Of a DNA stretch of 64,000 bases, positions 47,163 to 56,349 are shown piece by piece; the stretch's first letter is position 1, and each line of letters begins with the position of its first letter. The DNA comes from Deinococcus radiophilus (GTDB taxonomy: Bacteria; Deinococcota; Deinococci; Deinococcales; Deinococcaceae). The position numbers were made by a program, and so were the translations under genes. The notes beneath the pieces were generated by a model. That model did not search any database. It was not told the DNA's origin and was given only the letters and a program-made list of their open reading frames with translations. The DNA is taken from positions 229,587-293,586 of the forward strand of contig NZ_CP086381.1 of the NCBI RefSeq assembly GCF_020889625.1, written 5' to 3'.

Positions 47163-47795
47163 GTGCGGTGGGCTGTGCTGACTCTCCTGTGCGGCTTCTG
47201 CTGCGGGGGAAGGCTGGCGGCGCTGCCACAGCCAGCGTCCCAGCAGGGCCAGGGCTGCCAGGGCCGCTGCCCCCATCAGCACCTGCGCACCTACCTGCTC
47301 CAGATACGGCAAGATGCGCGTCCCGAAACGCCACAGCAGCCACTGCCACACCCCGATGTGAATCAGCGCCCCCAGCAGGCTGAACAGGACATAGGCAGGC
47401 AAAGGGTAGTGCAGCGCCCCGGCGCCCAGCGTCACTGGAGTCCGTAGCGCTCCTACCGTGCGGCTGGCGACAATGGTCAGCGGGCCATAGCGCCGCAGCA
47501 GCGTGCGGGCCTGGTCATTGTTCATGCGGCTGTGCCAGTGGTCGGGGATATACCGCCCGCCCCAGCGACCCACCGAATACCCGGCGATGCTGCCCAGCCA
47601 GTTCCCGAGCGTGCCCCAGAAAATCGCCGCTTCCAGCGAGCTTTTCCCGGCGTCAATCAGGCCGACTTGCGCCATCATAGGCAGCACGCCGGGAATCCCC
47701 GGAATGCCAGCGCCTTCCAGAAACAGCAGGCCAAAGGTGCTGATATGAAGCGTGGTGGGGTCCAGCCCCGCCAACCAGGCACGCAGATCTATCAT
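47160..47795 (-). CDS. DedA/SNARE-associated family membrane protein
   Basis: 211 residues with five or so membrane helices. FLEGAGIPGIPGVLPMMAQVG, FWGTLGNWLGSIAGYSVGRWGG and LLRRYGPLTIVASRTVGALRTPVTLGAG carry the DedA features (E and the RxxxxxRxP arginine region). DedA proteins are thought to flip or move lipids such as undecaprenyl phosphate and need the proton motive force. TAGACT lies 10 bases before ATG 47795. Diverges from rsgA. Confidence 0.88.
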   Translation of the reverse strand: MIDLRAWLAGLDPTTLHISTFGLLFLEGAGIPGIPGVLPMMAQVGLIDAGKSSLEAAIFWGTLGNWLGSIAGYSVGRWGGRYIPDHWHSRMNNDQARTLLRRYGPLTIVASRTVGALRTPVTLGAGALHYPLPAYVLFSLLGALIHIGVWQWLLWRFGTRILPYLEQVGAQVLMGAAALAALALLGRWLWQRRQPSPAAEAAQESQHSPPH

Positions 47796-47896
47796 CTAGC
47801 CGCCGAGTCTACGCCAGTGCAGCTAAGCGGAGATGAAGGGCCGCCCAGTCTCGGCTGAAACATCAGGGTCTGGTGGGGCGTCTAGACTGTAGGGCA

Positions 47897-48943
47897 GTGA
47901 CCCAAGACCCCACTTCTGCCCCCGAAACCCCGACTGTTGAGCGACTGAAGGCTTTTGGCTACACACCGGCACTGGCCCAGGCCTTATCAGGGTTGCCGGA
48001 AGCCCAGCCGGACTGGCAAGCGGCCCGCATTGTCCGTGTAGAGCGTAACCAGTATCTATTAGAAACCGCCAGCGGTCCCCGTGAAGGTGTCTGGCCCGCT
48101 GGTCGCCGCCACAAGCTGTTGGACGTGCCGGTGATCGGGGACTGGGTGGCTTGCTCTGGCGCAGCCGACACCCCAGATGAGCCCCTCCGAATAGAAGCCG
48201 TGCTGGACCGTCAAAACACCTTTATCCGCTCGGTGCTCAAGGGCCGCCGTACCCAGCCGCAAGTGCTGGCTGCCAATGTGGACACGGTGTTGATCGTGAC
48301 CAGTCCTCTAGATTGGGACCTTGAGCGGCTGGAGCGTTATGTTCAGGCGGTGCAGCTCTCACAGGCCCAGCCCGTGATCTTGCTGAACAAGACCGATGAA
48401 GTGCGCAGCAGCCTGGAACGCTGGACGGACGCGGGGCTGGACGCGCCCGTGCTCCCCATTTCGGCGGCGGCGGGCCAGGGGCTGGACGCCCTGGCCGAGT
48501 GGCTGGCACCGGGGCGCACCGCTGCGCTGATCGGTTCTTCGGGCGTAGGCAAGTCCACCCTGACCAATGCGCTGCTGGGCCAGGAACTGAGCCGTGCTGG
48601 TGACGTGAGCGATCTGACTGGCGAGGGCCGCCACACCACCACCTGGCGTACGCTGTACCCCCTCCCGCTGGATGGGCCGGGCCGTGGTGCCCTCCTGATC
48701 GATAATCCTGGACTGCGTGATATTGCCGTCTGGGATGAGGAAGGCGCCGCTTTCTGGGCCATCGAGGAATTGGCTGCCGACTGCCGCTACTCGCGCTGTA
48801 CGCATGGACGCGAACCCGGCTGCGCGGTGCAGGCTGCCGTCGCCCGTGGCGAGCTGGACGCTGCCTTGGTGGATCTCTACCGTGAGCAGCAAGCGGTGCA
48901 AGAAGCGCCGCGCCGCAACCCACGTGACAAGCGTCGCCGCTGA
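47897..48943 (+). CDS. rsgA: Ribosome small-subunit-dependent GTPase A
   Basis: 348 residues from GTG 47897; TAGACT ends 8 bases upstream, giving a leaderless start. An OB-fold region (YLLETASGPREGVWPAGRRH) is followed by a circularly permuted GTPase: ILLNKTDEV (G4) comes before GSSGVGKSTLTNALLG (G1) and LIDNPGLRDI (G3). The zinc finger is CRYSRCTHGREPGCAV. It checks 30S maturation and leaves after GTP hydrolysis. The C-terminal RNPRDKRRR is a basic rRNA-binding tail. Confidence 0.95.
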   Translation: MTQDPTSAPETPTVERLKAFGYTPALAQALSGLPEAQPDWQAARIVRVERNQYLLETASGPREGVWPAGRRHKLLDVPVIGDWVACSGAADTPDEPLRIEAVLDRQNTFIRSVLKGRRTQPQVLAANVDTVLIVTSPLDWDLERLERYVQAVQLSQAQPVILLNKTDEVRSSLERWTDAGLDAPVLPISAAAGQGLDALAEWLAPGRTAALIGSSGVGKSTLTNALLGQELSRAGDVSDLTGEGRHTTTWRTLYPLPLDGPGRGALLIDNPGLRDIAVWDEEGAAFWAIEELAADCRYSRCTHGREPGCAVQAAVARGELDAALVDLYREQQAVQEAPRRNPRDKRRR

Positions 48944-49170
48944 TCTGATCGGTTTCAAGCCGTGACGGTTCCGCCTCAGAGTTCGGCACTGTCACTGCAA
49001 CTCTGAAGAACGCCACAAGGCGGACAGCTTCATCTGGCGGTATCCAGCAGCGAGGGTGTGAGAGGTCTGATAGAGCGGCCTGCTTACACTCGCTGAAGGT
49101 TTTTATGACTTTGTAACGACGGCTACCGGGGTACTGCCCCGAAGAGAGCTTGAAAGGAAGGGATGAGGAC

Positions 49171-49875
49171 GTGGCGATCTACGGTGATTTTGCGGATCAC
49201 GCTTTTTCTGATGTGGCCAAAGTTTTGCAGCGCCACACCGGCACACTTTTTTTGCAGTCGGCGCTAGGAGGCCGCAGTGTCGAACTGCATCTGCACCGCG
49301 GGGAAATGCGGGCCCTGTTCATGGACGGCTTTCCGGTACGCGAAGCGATGCGCGTGCAGGATGTCCTGCGCCAATTGATGAATGGCGCCACCGGAACCTA
49401 CGAGTTTGAAGCAATGGCCCCGCATGAGTTGACGGCCCATTTCTCGCTGCCTCTGAATCAGGTGTTGCGCTCGCTGGTGCAGGACGCCCGCATAGACGAG
49501 TCCCAGTTGCCACACGAGGCCACCCGCTTTGTAACGGTGCAGGGAGCTGAGGAGCTGGTCGGTGGCCTGCCGGTGACCCTCCAGAGTGCCTGGCGCCATG
49601 TTTCCCCCCTGCTCACCCGTGGAGGCAACGCTGCGGAGGTGGCGCAGGAAGCCTTTATCAGCCTGGAAGAAGCCCGCCTGATGCTGTTCCGTCTGCGTGC
49701 TGCCGGCATGGTTACCCCTTACCGCGCTGCGGGAGTGGTGCCTGGCGGTGCCGCAGTGGCGGCGGGTACCCAGCCCCATTTCCAATCCCAGGTGGCCCCC
49801 GCTGCTGCACCAGAACAGGTCAGTCCGGTTCGCCGCTTTCTCAATGCGCTTCGCCGCCTGACTGGAGGTGCCTGA
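49171..49875 (+). CDS. DUF4388/PATAN-type protein
   Basis: 234 residues from GTG 49171, with AAGGAAGG and GAGGAC upstream (a TTG at 49150 is possible). The first 110 residues (GDFADHAFSDVAKVLQRHTGTLFLQSALGGRSVELHLHRGEMRAL, then VLRQLMNGATGTYEFE) have the DUF4388/PATAN pattern; the middle (ISLEEARLMLFRLRAAGMV) is winged-helix-like and the end is proline- and alanine-rich. It is followed at once by a Ras-like GTPase and an LC7 gene, so it probably serves that GTPase as an adaptor or scaffold. The same domain occurs in the chemosensory operon. Confidence 0.72.
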   Translation: MAIYGDFADHAFSDVAKVLQRHTGTLFLQSALGGRSVELHLHRGEMRALFMDGFPVREAMRVQDVLRQLMNGATGTYEFEAMAPHELTAHFSLPLNQVLRSLVQDARIDESQLPHEATRFVTVQGAEELVGGLPVTLQSAWRHVSPLLTRGGNAAEVAQEAFISLEEARLMLFRLRAAGMVTPYRAAGVVPGGAAVAAGTQPHFQSQVAPAAAPEQVSPVRRFLNALRRLTGGA

Positions 49876-49877
49876 AG

Positions 49878-50408
49878 ATGGGCCCCATGAAACTTGTGAT
49901 CTCTGGCCCTGTGGGGGCTGGGAAAACCACTTTTGTACAGACCCTTTCCGAAACCGAAGTGGTGGCCACCGAAGCCGAAGCCAGTGAAGACATCGGCAAG
50001 AAATACACCACCGTCGCTTTTGATTTCGGCACCATCAACCTAGACGGCCAGGAATTGCTGCTGTACGGTACGCCTGGTCAGGACCGCTTTGATTTCATGT
50101 GGGACGTGCTCTGCGAAGGTGCCCTGGGCCTGACCCTGCTGGTTGCCGGAGACAAGCCCGAGGACTTTTCGCAGGCCCGCAATATCCTGGAGTTCATCAC
50201 CAGCCGCAATCCGGTGCCTTTCGTGGTGGGCGTGACCCGTCAGGATCTGCCCAAAGTCTGGACTCCTGAAGACGTGGCCAGCTACTTCGATCTGCCGCCT
50301 GAGCAGGTGTGTGGCCTGAACGCCACCGATAACGGCAGCTCCCGCGAGGTGCTGATCCGGTTGCTGGAATTGCAACTGGCCGACCAACCCCAGGCTGCAG
50401 GTGCCTAA
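49878..50408 (+). CDS. Small Ras-like GTPase (conservon CvnD/MglA-type)
   Basis: 176 residues; GGAGGTG precedes ATG 49878, 2 bases after the DUF4388 stop. GPVGAGKTTF (Lys16) is the P-loop, TTVAFDFGTINL the switch I region and LLYGTPGQDRFDFMW the switch II region, but with Gly where most GTPases have Asp in DxxG. The base-binding motif reads VTRQDLP in place of NKxD. These changes are usual in the Streptomyces conservon CvnD group, which works with LC7 partners. Upstream DUF4388 and downstream LC7 genes make a signalling trio. Confidence 0.85.
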   Translation: MGPMKLVISGPVGAGKTTFVQTLSETEVVATEAEASEDIGKKYTTVAFDFGTINLDGQELLLYGTPGQDRFDFMWDVLCEGALGLTLLVAGDKPEDFSQARNILEFITSRNPVPFVVGVTRQDLPKVWTPEDVASYFDLPPEQVCGLNATDNGSSREVLIRLLELQLADQPQAAGA

Positions 50409-50468
50409 CTCTTCGCCTCCTGGCCTCCTGGTCCTTGGCCTACCCCTAGCCCTCAAGAAAGACCCATC

Positions 50469-50840
50469 ATGACCGCAAGTAAGCAGGAAAAACTCGATAT
50501 GGCCTTGGCGGATCTGCGCCGGACTTTTCCGGCGGTGCGTGGCGCACTGGTGGCGACCACGGATGGCCTGCCGATCTCGCAATCTTTTCGGGACGACACC
50601 GACGCCGACCATGTGGCCGCCATGGCTGCGGTGGCCCTGGGCCTGGGTCGGCGTATGAATCAGACCCTTAAGACGGGTGAATTGAGTGAGATGAGCATCA
50701 GCGGTGGGATTGGGCAGGTGTACATCTATGCCACAGGACGCCGCGGAGTCCTGGCCGTGGTGGCACCTGGGGGCATGAACCTGGGCATCCTCCACAAAGA
50801 AGCCAGGGACACGGCTGTGCGTGTAGCACGCATCCTCTAG
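50469..50840 (+). CDS. Roadblock/LC7-domain protein
   Basis: 123 residues. MALADLRRTFPAVRGALVATTDGLPISQSF, HVAAMAAVALGLGRRMNQTL and YIYATGRRGVLAVVAPGGMNLGILHKEARD match the Roadblock/LC7 pattern (CvnB or MglB-like). Such proteins bind GTPases of the MglA/CvnD class, as activator or scaffold. The gene is 60 bases after the GTPase gene, in the same direction. The ribosome site is weak. Confidence 0.85.
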   Translation: MTASKQEKLDMALADLRRTFPAVRGALVATTDGLPISQSFRDDTDADHVAAMAAVALGLGRRMNQTLKTGELSEMSISGGIGQVYIYATGRRGVLAVVAPGGMNLGILHKEARDTAVRVARIL

Positions 50841-50864
50841 CCTGAAGATCACCAAAACAACTGA

Positions 50865-50913
50865 TGGGCCTCGTTGGAGCACTTGCTCGTCGGAGGCCCA
50901 CTGGCTATTTTGG
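50865..50913 (+). terminator. Hairpin after the LC7 gene, probable terminator
   Basis: TGGGCCTC and GAGGCCCA pair, with an inner GAGC/GCTC stem, then CTGGCTATTTT. The T run is short. Confidence 0.5.
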
Positions 50914-50944
50914 CTCGTTAGAACCACTCGGTTAAGAGAGGTGC

Positions 50945-51385
50945 TTACTGACGAGTGATCTTGGTGGCCATGATGGTGTTGGTGGCGCTGTCCAGTTCGC
51001 CTTCCACGGCGATGTTCTGGCCCATGCGGTCTTCACCGTAGAAGCCTTCAGCGTCCCAAGCGGTTTCGGCGTCGTAGTATTCGGTGGCGTCATCCACCAT
51101 CACGGTGTAGGTCTTGTCGCCTTCCATCATGGTGAAGGTCTGGCCAGTGGCGTCCCAGCTCTCAACCATGCCTTCAATGCCGTCGCCGGCTGCCATGTCG
51201 ATTTCGTCAGCCACGTCGGCTTCGTCATCGTTGGCCATGGTGGACTCTTCGGTGTCCACAGCAGCGTCAGCGACTTCGTCGGTGGTGACGGCGGGTTCTG
51301 TGGTGGTGGTCGTGGTGGTGCTCTCCTGGGGAGTACAAGCCATCAGGAAGCTGCTAGCAATCATCATCAGAAAAATCTTTTTCAT
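50945..51385 (-). CDS. Small acidic lipoprotein, DUF5666-like
   Basis: 146 residues from ATG 51385 (MKKIFLMMIASSFLMAC), where the lipobox SFLMAC directs lipid attachment at Cys17. A threonine tract (TTTTTTTE) and an acidic linker (DEADVADEIDMAAGDG) follow. The last 70 residues (IEGMVESWDATGQTFTMMEGDKTYTVMVDDATEYY, MGQNIAVEGELDSATNTIMATKI) look like the single-strand-binding-like OB fold of DUF5666 and related small exported proteins. It has no known role. Two in-frame ATGs upstream (51397, 51433) could extend it by 4 or 16 residues. Confidence 0.7.
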   Translation of the reverse strand: MKKIFLMMIASSFLMACTPQESTTTTTTTEPAVTTDEVADAAVDTEESTMANDDEADVADEIDMAAGDGIEGMVESWDATGQTFTMMEGDKTYTVMVDDATEYYDAETAWDAEGFYGEDRMGQNIAVEGELDSATNTIMATKITRQ

Positions 51386-51580
51386 AGCGCGGATCATGCG
51401 CCTCAGCATCCTGAGCAGGATGAGAAAGGGCATGAAAAAGTTGAGCGAGACATCATTTTGCTCGCGTGCACAGTGCGCCCTGACCTAGAAAGTCAGGTGG
51501 TAGGTCCCCAGTGCGGCTGGGGCTTTGTCCCTTAGTCTAACAGAGGATTAACCAAAGAGGAAGCATTTCGGCCGTCTGCC

Positions 51581-51608
51581 TTGACCAAAGTAAGATTCCT
51601 GAGATACT
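51581..51608 (+). promoter_or_regulatory. Predicted promoter of the PTS gene
   Basis: TTGACC (51581-51586), 16-base spacer, GATACT (51603-51608). A message from about 51615 would have a 170-base untranslated leader. Confidence 0.55.
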
Positions 51609-51639
51609 ACAGCTGCCGTCTGCCAATGAGGTTTCAGGA

Positions 51640-51698
51640 GAGCGCAGCGGATGGCAGGGGAACAGGAAAAAAAGTTTATGGCCGTCCCCTCTGCGCTC
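51640..51698 (+). promoter_or_regulatory. Large leader hairpin before the PTS gene
   Basis: GAGCGCAG (51640-51647) pairs with CTGCGCTC (51691-51698) and, inside it, AGGGGA (51656-51661) pairs with TCCCCT (51685-51690); the right arms are continuous, while 8 bases bulge out on the left between the two stems. The loop holds a run of seven A. A T-rich stretch (TTTATTTTTTT) follows about 20 bases later, so a terminator or antiterminator arrangement is possible. Confidence 0.55.
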
Positions 51699-51784
51699 AT
51701 GTCCGCAGTTCTGGTCTGTTTATTTTTTTAGGCTGGACCAGGCCAGGTGCAGTCCAGGGCACCAAGCGCAAGAAAGGATCCGCG

Positions 51785-53905
51785 ATGACTCAACTTCCGC
51801 CTACCGCCGCACACATGGCAGACGCTCCTCCCCCGGCCCCATCTGAGCAGCGCCGCAGCCTCTTTGCCCGCCTGCAAGAGATCGGCAAAGCGCTGATGCT
51901 GCCGGTGGCCGTACTGCCCGCTGCCGGTATTTTGCTGGGCCTGGGCGCGGCCCTGAACGATGACTCTTATACCTGGGCACCCTATATCCCTGAGTGGCTT
52001 CAGTTTGTCGGGACGATGATGGTGGCTGCCTCCGACGTGATTTTCGGGAACCTGCCGATCATCTTTGCCATGGGCGTGGCGGTGGGCCTCTCGGGCGGTT
52101 CGGGCGTGGCCGCGCTGGCGGCGCTGGTCGGCTTTCTGGTCATGAACAGTTCCATGAGTGCCTGGCTGGGTCTGGGTGACACGGCGGCGTTCGATCAGGC
52201 CCAGTTGGACCAGCCGGGCGGATATGCCCGCGTGCTGGGTATTCCGACCCTCCAAACCGGAGTGTTCGGCGGGATCATCATGGGGGTGCTGGCCGCCTGG
52301 CTGTACAATCGCTACAAGGATATTCAGCTGCCCCAGTGGCTCGGCTTTTTCGCGGGGCGGCGCTTTGTGCCGATCGTGACGGCGGCGGCGGCCATTGTCT
52401 TGGGGATTTTGCTGACCTACTTGTGGCCCCCTATACAGCATGGCCTGAATACTTTCTCCAACTTTGCCGTGAACGAGCAGCCCACCATTGCCGCTGGCCT
52501 GTTCGGGTTTATCAACCGCCTGCTGATTCCGTTCGGGCTGCACCACATCTGGTATCAGCCCTTCTGGTTTATCGCAGGTGAATACACCAATGAGGCGGGC
52601 GAGGTTGTACGCGGCGACATGACCCGCTACTTGGCCGGGGACAAGTCGGCTGGCACGTTCATGACCGGCTTTTTCCCGATCATGGGCTACGCCTTGCCCG
52701 CCGCTGCCCTGGCGATCTATCAAGAAGCCCGCCCAGAGCGCAAGGCCGCCGTCGCTGGCATCATGATCTCAGCGGCACTCACTTCCTTCCTGACTGGGAT
52801 CACCGAGCCGATCGAGTTCGCCTTTATGTTCGTGGCTCCGGTGCTTTATGTTTTCCACGCTGCCATGACGGGCCTCAGCTTCATGCTGATGAACCTGTTC
52901 AATATCCACGCTGGATTCACTTTTTCGGGTGGATTCATTGATTACATGTTGCTGTGGCCGCGTAGTACCAACGCCATCTTGGTTCCACTGTTCGGCCTGG
53001 CATTTGCAGCCGTATATTACGTGGTCTTCCGTTATCTGATCCGCCGCCTGAACCTGGCTACCCCTGGCCGCGAGGTAGAAGACGGGAACGCGCCTGCAGC
53101 AGCGACCGTTGCCGCGCCAGCCAGCGAGCGTGAAGAAGCGGCTGAAATCCTGCGGGCCTTTGGAGGTCCCGGTAACATCCAGAATCTGGACGCCTGTATC
53201 ACCCGTCTGCGCGTCAGTGTGCATGACAAGGGCCAAGTCAGCAAAGCCCGGTTGCAGCAGCTGGGAGCCGCCGGGGTGCTGGAAGTCGGCAATAGTGTGC
53301 AGGCGGTGTATGGTACCCGCTCGGACCGTATCAAGGAAACGATGCAGCAGATTATCGCCAGTGGGGAGTATGGGCAAACCATGCCAGCGGAGACTGCTGC
53401 GCCTGCTGTCGCTGCTCCGGTGGTCGCCCCGGTGGCGGTGCCCACCCAGGATCCGGTCAGTGCCTCACGGCCCAGCCTGCCTGCTGACTGGGTGATGCCC
53501 CTCGCGGGCCGGGTTCTTCCGCTCTCTGCTGTGCCCGACGAGGTGTTCAGCGGCGGCATGATGGGCCAGGGCTTTGCGGTTGATCCCACGGACGGCGAGG
53601 TGCGGAGTCCGGTAAGCGGTGAAGTGGTGACCATGTTCCCCACCCACCACGCAGTTGGACTGATGGCCGACAATGGACTGGAAGTCTTGATTCATGTGGG
53701 TGTGGATACGGTGAACCTGAACGGCGAAGGCTTCACACCGTTGGTCCGTCAGGGTGAACGGGTCACCGCTGGACAGCCGCTGCTGCGGGCCGACCTGGGC
53801 CGCATGCAAGGACGTGTGCCCAGCCTCCTGACCCCAGTCCTGTTCACCAATCTGGATGACAGTCAGCGTGTCAGCCTGGACGGCGACCAAGTTCGGATCA
53901 GCTGA
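51785..53905 (+). CDS. PTS glucose/N-acetylglucosamine-type IICBA transporter
   Basis: 706 residues from ATG 51785, with AAGGA 8 bases upstream. The IIC domain (LMLPVAVLPAAGILLGLGAAL, FMTGFFPIMGYALPAAALAIY, FLTGITEPIEFAFMFVAP) has the glucose family fold; HAGFTFSGGFIDYMLLW and LPQWLGFFAGRRFVPIV are closer to NagE than to PtsG. IIB has its phospho-Cys in NIQNLDACITRLRV. IIA (residues about 565-706) has the phospho-His in VLIHVGVDTVNLNGEGF. It brings in and phosphorylates a sugar using phosphoenolpyruvate, HPr and enzyme I. N-acetylglucosamine is the better guess for the sugar. Confidence 0.92.
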   Translation: MTQLPPTAAHMADAPPPAPSEQRRSLFARLQEIGKALMLPVAVLPAAGILLGLGAALNDDSYTWAPYIPEWLQFVGTMMVAASDVIFGNLPIIFAMGVAVGLSGGSGVAALAALVGFLVMNSSMSAWLGLGDTAAFDQAQLDQPGGYARVLGIPTLQTGVFGGIIMGVLAAWLYNRYKDIQLPQWLGFFAGRRFVPIVTAAAAIVLGILLTYLWPPIQHGLNTFSNFAVNEQPTIAAGLFGFINRLLIPFGLHHIWYQPFWFIAGEYTNEAGEVVRGDMTRYLAGDKSAGTFMTGFFPIMGYALPAAALAIYQEARPERKAAVAGIMISAALTSFLTGITEPIEFAFMFVAPVLYVFHAAMTGLSFMLMNLFNIHAGFTFSGGFIDYMLLWPRSTNAILVPLFGLAFAAVYYVVFRYLIRRLNLATPGREVEDGNAPAAATVAAPASEREEAAEILRAFGGPGNIQNLDACITRLRVSVHDKGQVSKARLQQLGAAGVLEVGNSVQAVYGTRSDRIKETMQQIIASGEYGQTMPAETAAPAVAAPVVAPVAVPTQDPVSASRPSLPADWVMPLAGRVLPLSAVPDEVFSGGMMGQGFAVDPTDGEVRSPVSGEVVTMFPTHHAVGLMADNGLEVLIHVGVDTVNLNGEGFTPLVRQGERVTAGQPLLRADLGRMQGRVPSLLTPVLFTNLDDSQRVSLDGDQVRIS

Positions 53906-53933
53906 GCCAGTGCTCTATAGCGCTGCGGCCAAA

Positions 53934-53968
53934 GAAAGGGGAGAGCGTCCGGCTCCCCCTTTTTTTCT
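53934..53968. terminator. Bidirectional terminator between the PTS and EamA genes
   Basis: GGGGAG and CTCCCC pair over nine bases with TTTTTTTCTT after it on the plus strand and TTTCTTT after it on the minus strand, serving the two converging genes. Confidence 0.85.
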
Positions 53969-53979
53969 TGGCTCCTAGT

Positions 53980-54912
53980 TCAGGGTGAACTCCAGTACTT
54001 GCCGCGCCGCACCCGGCGGTGAGCTGGTTTGCTCTCGCGTTGGGCCAGAGCTGCTCCCAGCAAAATCAGCCCACCGCCGAGCAACTGCCCAAACCCCAGC
54101 GATTCGCCCAGCAACAGCACCGCCAGTGCGATGGCCCACAGCGGATCGGTGGTGGTGAGCATGGAAGTGCGGGTCGCCCCGATCCGCTGTACGGCGCCGT
54201 ACAGCGCAGGCATGGCGAGCAGCGACGGAATCAGGGCCAGTCCCAGGATGACGGTCCATTGGTCCTGACCTGTCGGTACAGCCAACTCACCTTGCCACAG
54301 GCCCAGGGCAGAGACCACGCTGGCAGTGACCAGAGCAACATGGGTGGTGACGGTCAGTGGCGCGATGCCGCGTGTCAAGCGGTAGCTGGCGAAGAAGTAC
54401 CCGCCGAACAGCGTGCCGGCTACGGCTCCCAGCAGCAGGCCGGTGGTGCTGGCATCGGCAGGAGAGGGACGGCCGACCACCACCAACAACCCCAGCAGCG
54501 TCAGGATCAGCGCGGCCACCTGCCAGCGCGAGGGCCGAATACGGACCAGCAGTCCAAGCGCGATCACGACAGCGGGTGCGCAGTACACCAGCAGAGCTGT
54601 CGTGCTAGCCGAGATGTGTTCCAGCGCCGTGAAATAGGCCAGCGCCGACCCCACATGCAGCAGTCCCATGAATGCCAGTGCGGGTACTTGCTCGCGCCGG
54701 ACGCGGGCATAGCCCAGGGCGGTCAGCAGCAGGGCCAGCAGCCCGAAGCGCCAACCCAGCATGGTGGTGGTGCCCATACCCGATGCCGCCCCCAGCTTGG
54801 CCCAGACGCCGACAGTGGCAGAGGCCGCCGCAGACATCAGCGCGAGGCCCACACCGGTCCATTCGGCAGGAAGGACATGAAGGCGGGCGGGGACATTGAG
54901 GCGCTGAAGCAT
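53980..54912 (-). CDS. EamA/DMT-superfamily transporter
   Basis: 310 residues from ATG 54912; TAGATT ends 7 bases upstream, so probably leaderless. Ten membrane helices in two EamA halves: ALMSAAASATVGVWAKLGA, LGWRFGLLALLLTALGYAR, YFTALEHISASTTALLVYCAPAVV and, in the second half, FGGYFFASYRLTRG, LYGAVQRIGATRTSMLTTTDPLWAI and LGESLGFGQLLGGGLILLGA. Proteins of this family export small metabolites such as amino acids, purines or sugars, but the cargo cannot be read from sequence. Adjacent to the IS island. Confidence 0.88.
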   Translation of the reverse strand: MLQRLNVPARLHVLPAEWTGVGLALMSAAASATVGVWAKLGAASGMGTTTMLGWRFGLLALLLTALGYARVRREQVPALAFMGLLHVGSALAYFTALEHISASTTALLVYCAPAVVIALGLLVRIRPSRWQVAALILTLLGLLVVVGRPSPADASTTGLLLGAVAGTLFGGYFFASYRLTRGIAPLTVTTHVALVTASVVSALGLWQGELAVPTGQDQWTVILGLALIPSLLAMPALYGAVQRIGATRTSMLTTTDPLWAIALAVLLLGESLGFGQLLGGGLILLGAALAQRESKPAHRRVRRGKYWSSP

Positions 54913-56082
54913 GGCCGCTAATCTAGCTGCGTGCCTGGCCACTCGTCTTGAATGAAAAGGCGACTCCGGCTGCGGTTTTCGGCATAGCACAGAGAACAGA
55001 AAGGAGCAAAGCGGAAGGCAAAAGCTTGATACTCATAAGTTGCACCTTGCATAGCTGAGCGAATAGCCGTGCTGGAGAAGAAATTCTCGTTCTTTTTGGA
55101 GCTGACTCAGAAGATGGTTGAGCCTGACTACGGGGAACAGGGTGTAGAGGGCCAGGCGTGCCGCCTCTTTCAAGGTCATCCCTTCTGAGCGATGCAGTAT
55201 GGTCAGGGTGAAGGCCAGGAAGACCATCAGAATCCAGCGGTCCAGACCCCTGGCAGTTCGCAGCGCGAACTGCGCCAACCCAAACTGGTGCTTACCTTCC
55301 TTGAAAAAGGACTCCAATGTCCAGCGCCGCCCACCCTCAGCAACGATCTCGTCCCCCTCCAACAGTTCAGACGACACCGCGAAGAATTCACGGTCCCCAC
55401 GGTCTACTCTCCCCAGAGACAGCGTTTCCAGAGACCAGTTGGCCAAGTTGACATAGCCTCCATGCGGACAGTCCGCCACCGTCACCCGCCCAGGATGGTC
55501 CGTGCGCCGGTTGCTCCTCACACCCACCACGAACTCGAAATCGAGGTGCCGCACGCCTTCCAGAAAAACAGCGGCTTCAAAGCCGCTGTCCGCTAGGACA
55601 CGTACCCGGAAACGTTTCTTGATGAAGTCCGGCACCTCTTCCAGTAGGTCGAGCGCCAGAGTGACGGGCGTGCTGGTGTGCTTGCCCTGGTACACCCGGT
55701 AGGAAATGGGGAACTTCAGTTCCCCATACTCGGCAAACAGGACGACCAGGTGGATGCCATGTCTACCGTTGTACACACTGACAAAGGGCAACTGGGTCCC
55801 CACCTTTTCCACCGTGGTCAGATCCACACTGAGCCGCAACCGAGGTCGGCGTTTGGAGTGAGCTACGTCCAACAAAATGCGCCAATGGAAGTCCTGCATT
55901 TCGTCCCAGCAACGGTCTGAATCCCAGTCATAGACGTTGAAGAAGCGACTCAGTGCACTGGGACTGGCTCCTTCAGCTTGGCTGAATTTGATCTTCTGGC
56001 CTGGACTGTGGAAAAGGTGCTGACCTTGCCCCTGTTTTCGGTGCCAGTCTGATTGCGAATTCAGCAGCAGACTGGGAGGCAT

Positions 56083-56349
56083 ATGAACGGCAAACGGTAT
56101 ACCGAAGCACATATTCTGGACATCCTTGGACAGCTTGAGGCGGGCACGCCTATAAGCGATTTGGCGCGACTTCATGGAGTCGCGCCAGGGACGATTTATC
56201 GCTGGAAAGCCAAGTACGGTGGCATGACCAAAGACGAAGCCCGTCAATTTCGTCAGCTGGAGGCGGAAAACCAGCGTCTCAAAAAGCTGGTTGCTGACCT
56301 TTCGCTGGACAACGCCATGCTGAAAGAGGTGGTTGGACGAACGTGGTAG
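56083..56349 (+). CDS. IS3-family transposase OrfA
   Basis: 88 residues from ATG 56083, with GGGAGG 4 bases upstream. [44 protein letters not shown] is the helix-turn-helix of IS3 OrfA, and [27 protein letters not shown] a leucine-zipper region. It overlaps orfB by 7 bases in the -1 frame; full transposase is normally made by frameshifting between the two. Confidence 0.92.
   Translation: MNGKRYTEAHILDILGQLEAGTPISDLARLHGVAPGTIYRWKAKYGGMTKDEARQFRQLEAENQRLKKLVADLSLDNAMLKEVVGRTW

Larger units (their letters stand above)
51434..51784. other. Regulatory leader upstream of the PTS gene
   Basis: No coding gene is visible. Two small inverted repeats lie at 51479-51497 (CCTGAC/GTCAGG) and in the AT-rich part before it. 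A promoter and a large hairpin fill the right half and are listed separately. Confidence 0.5.
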
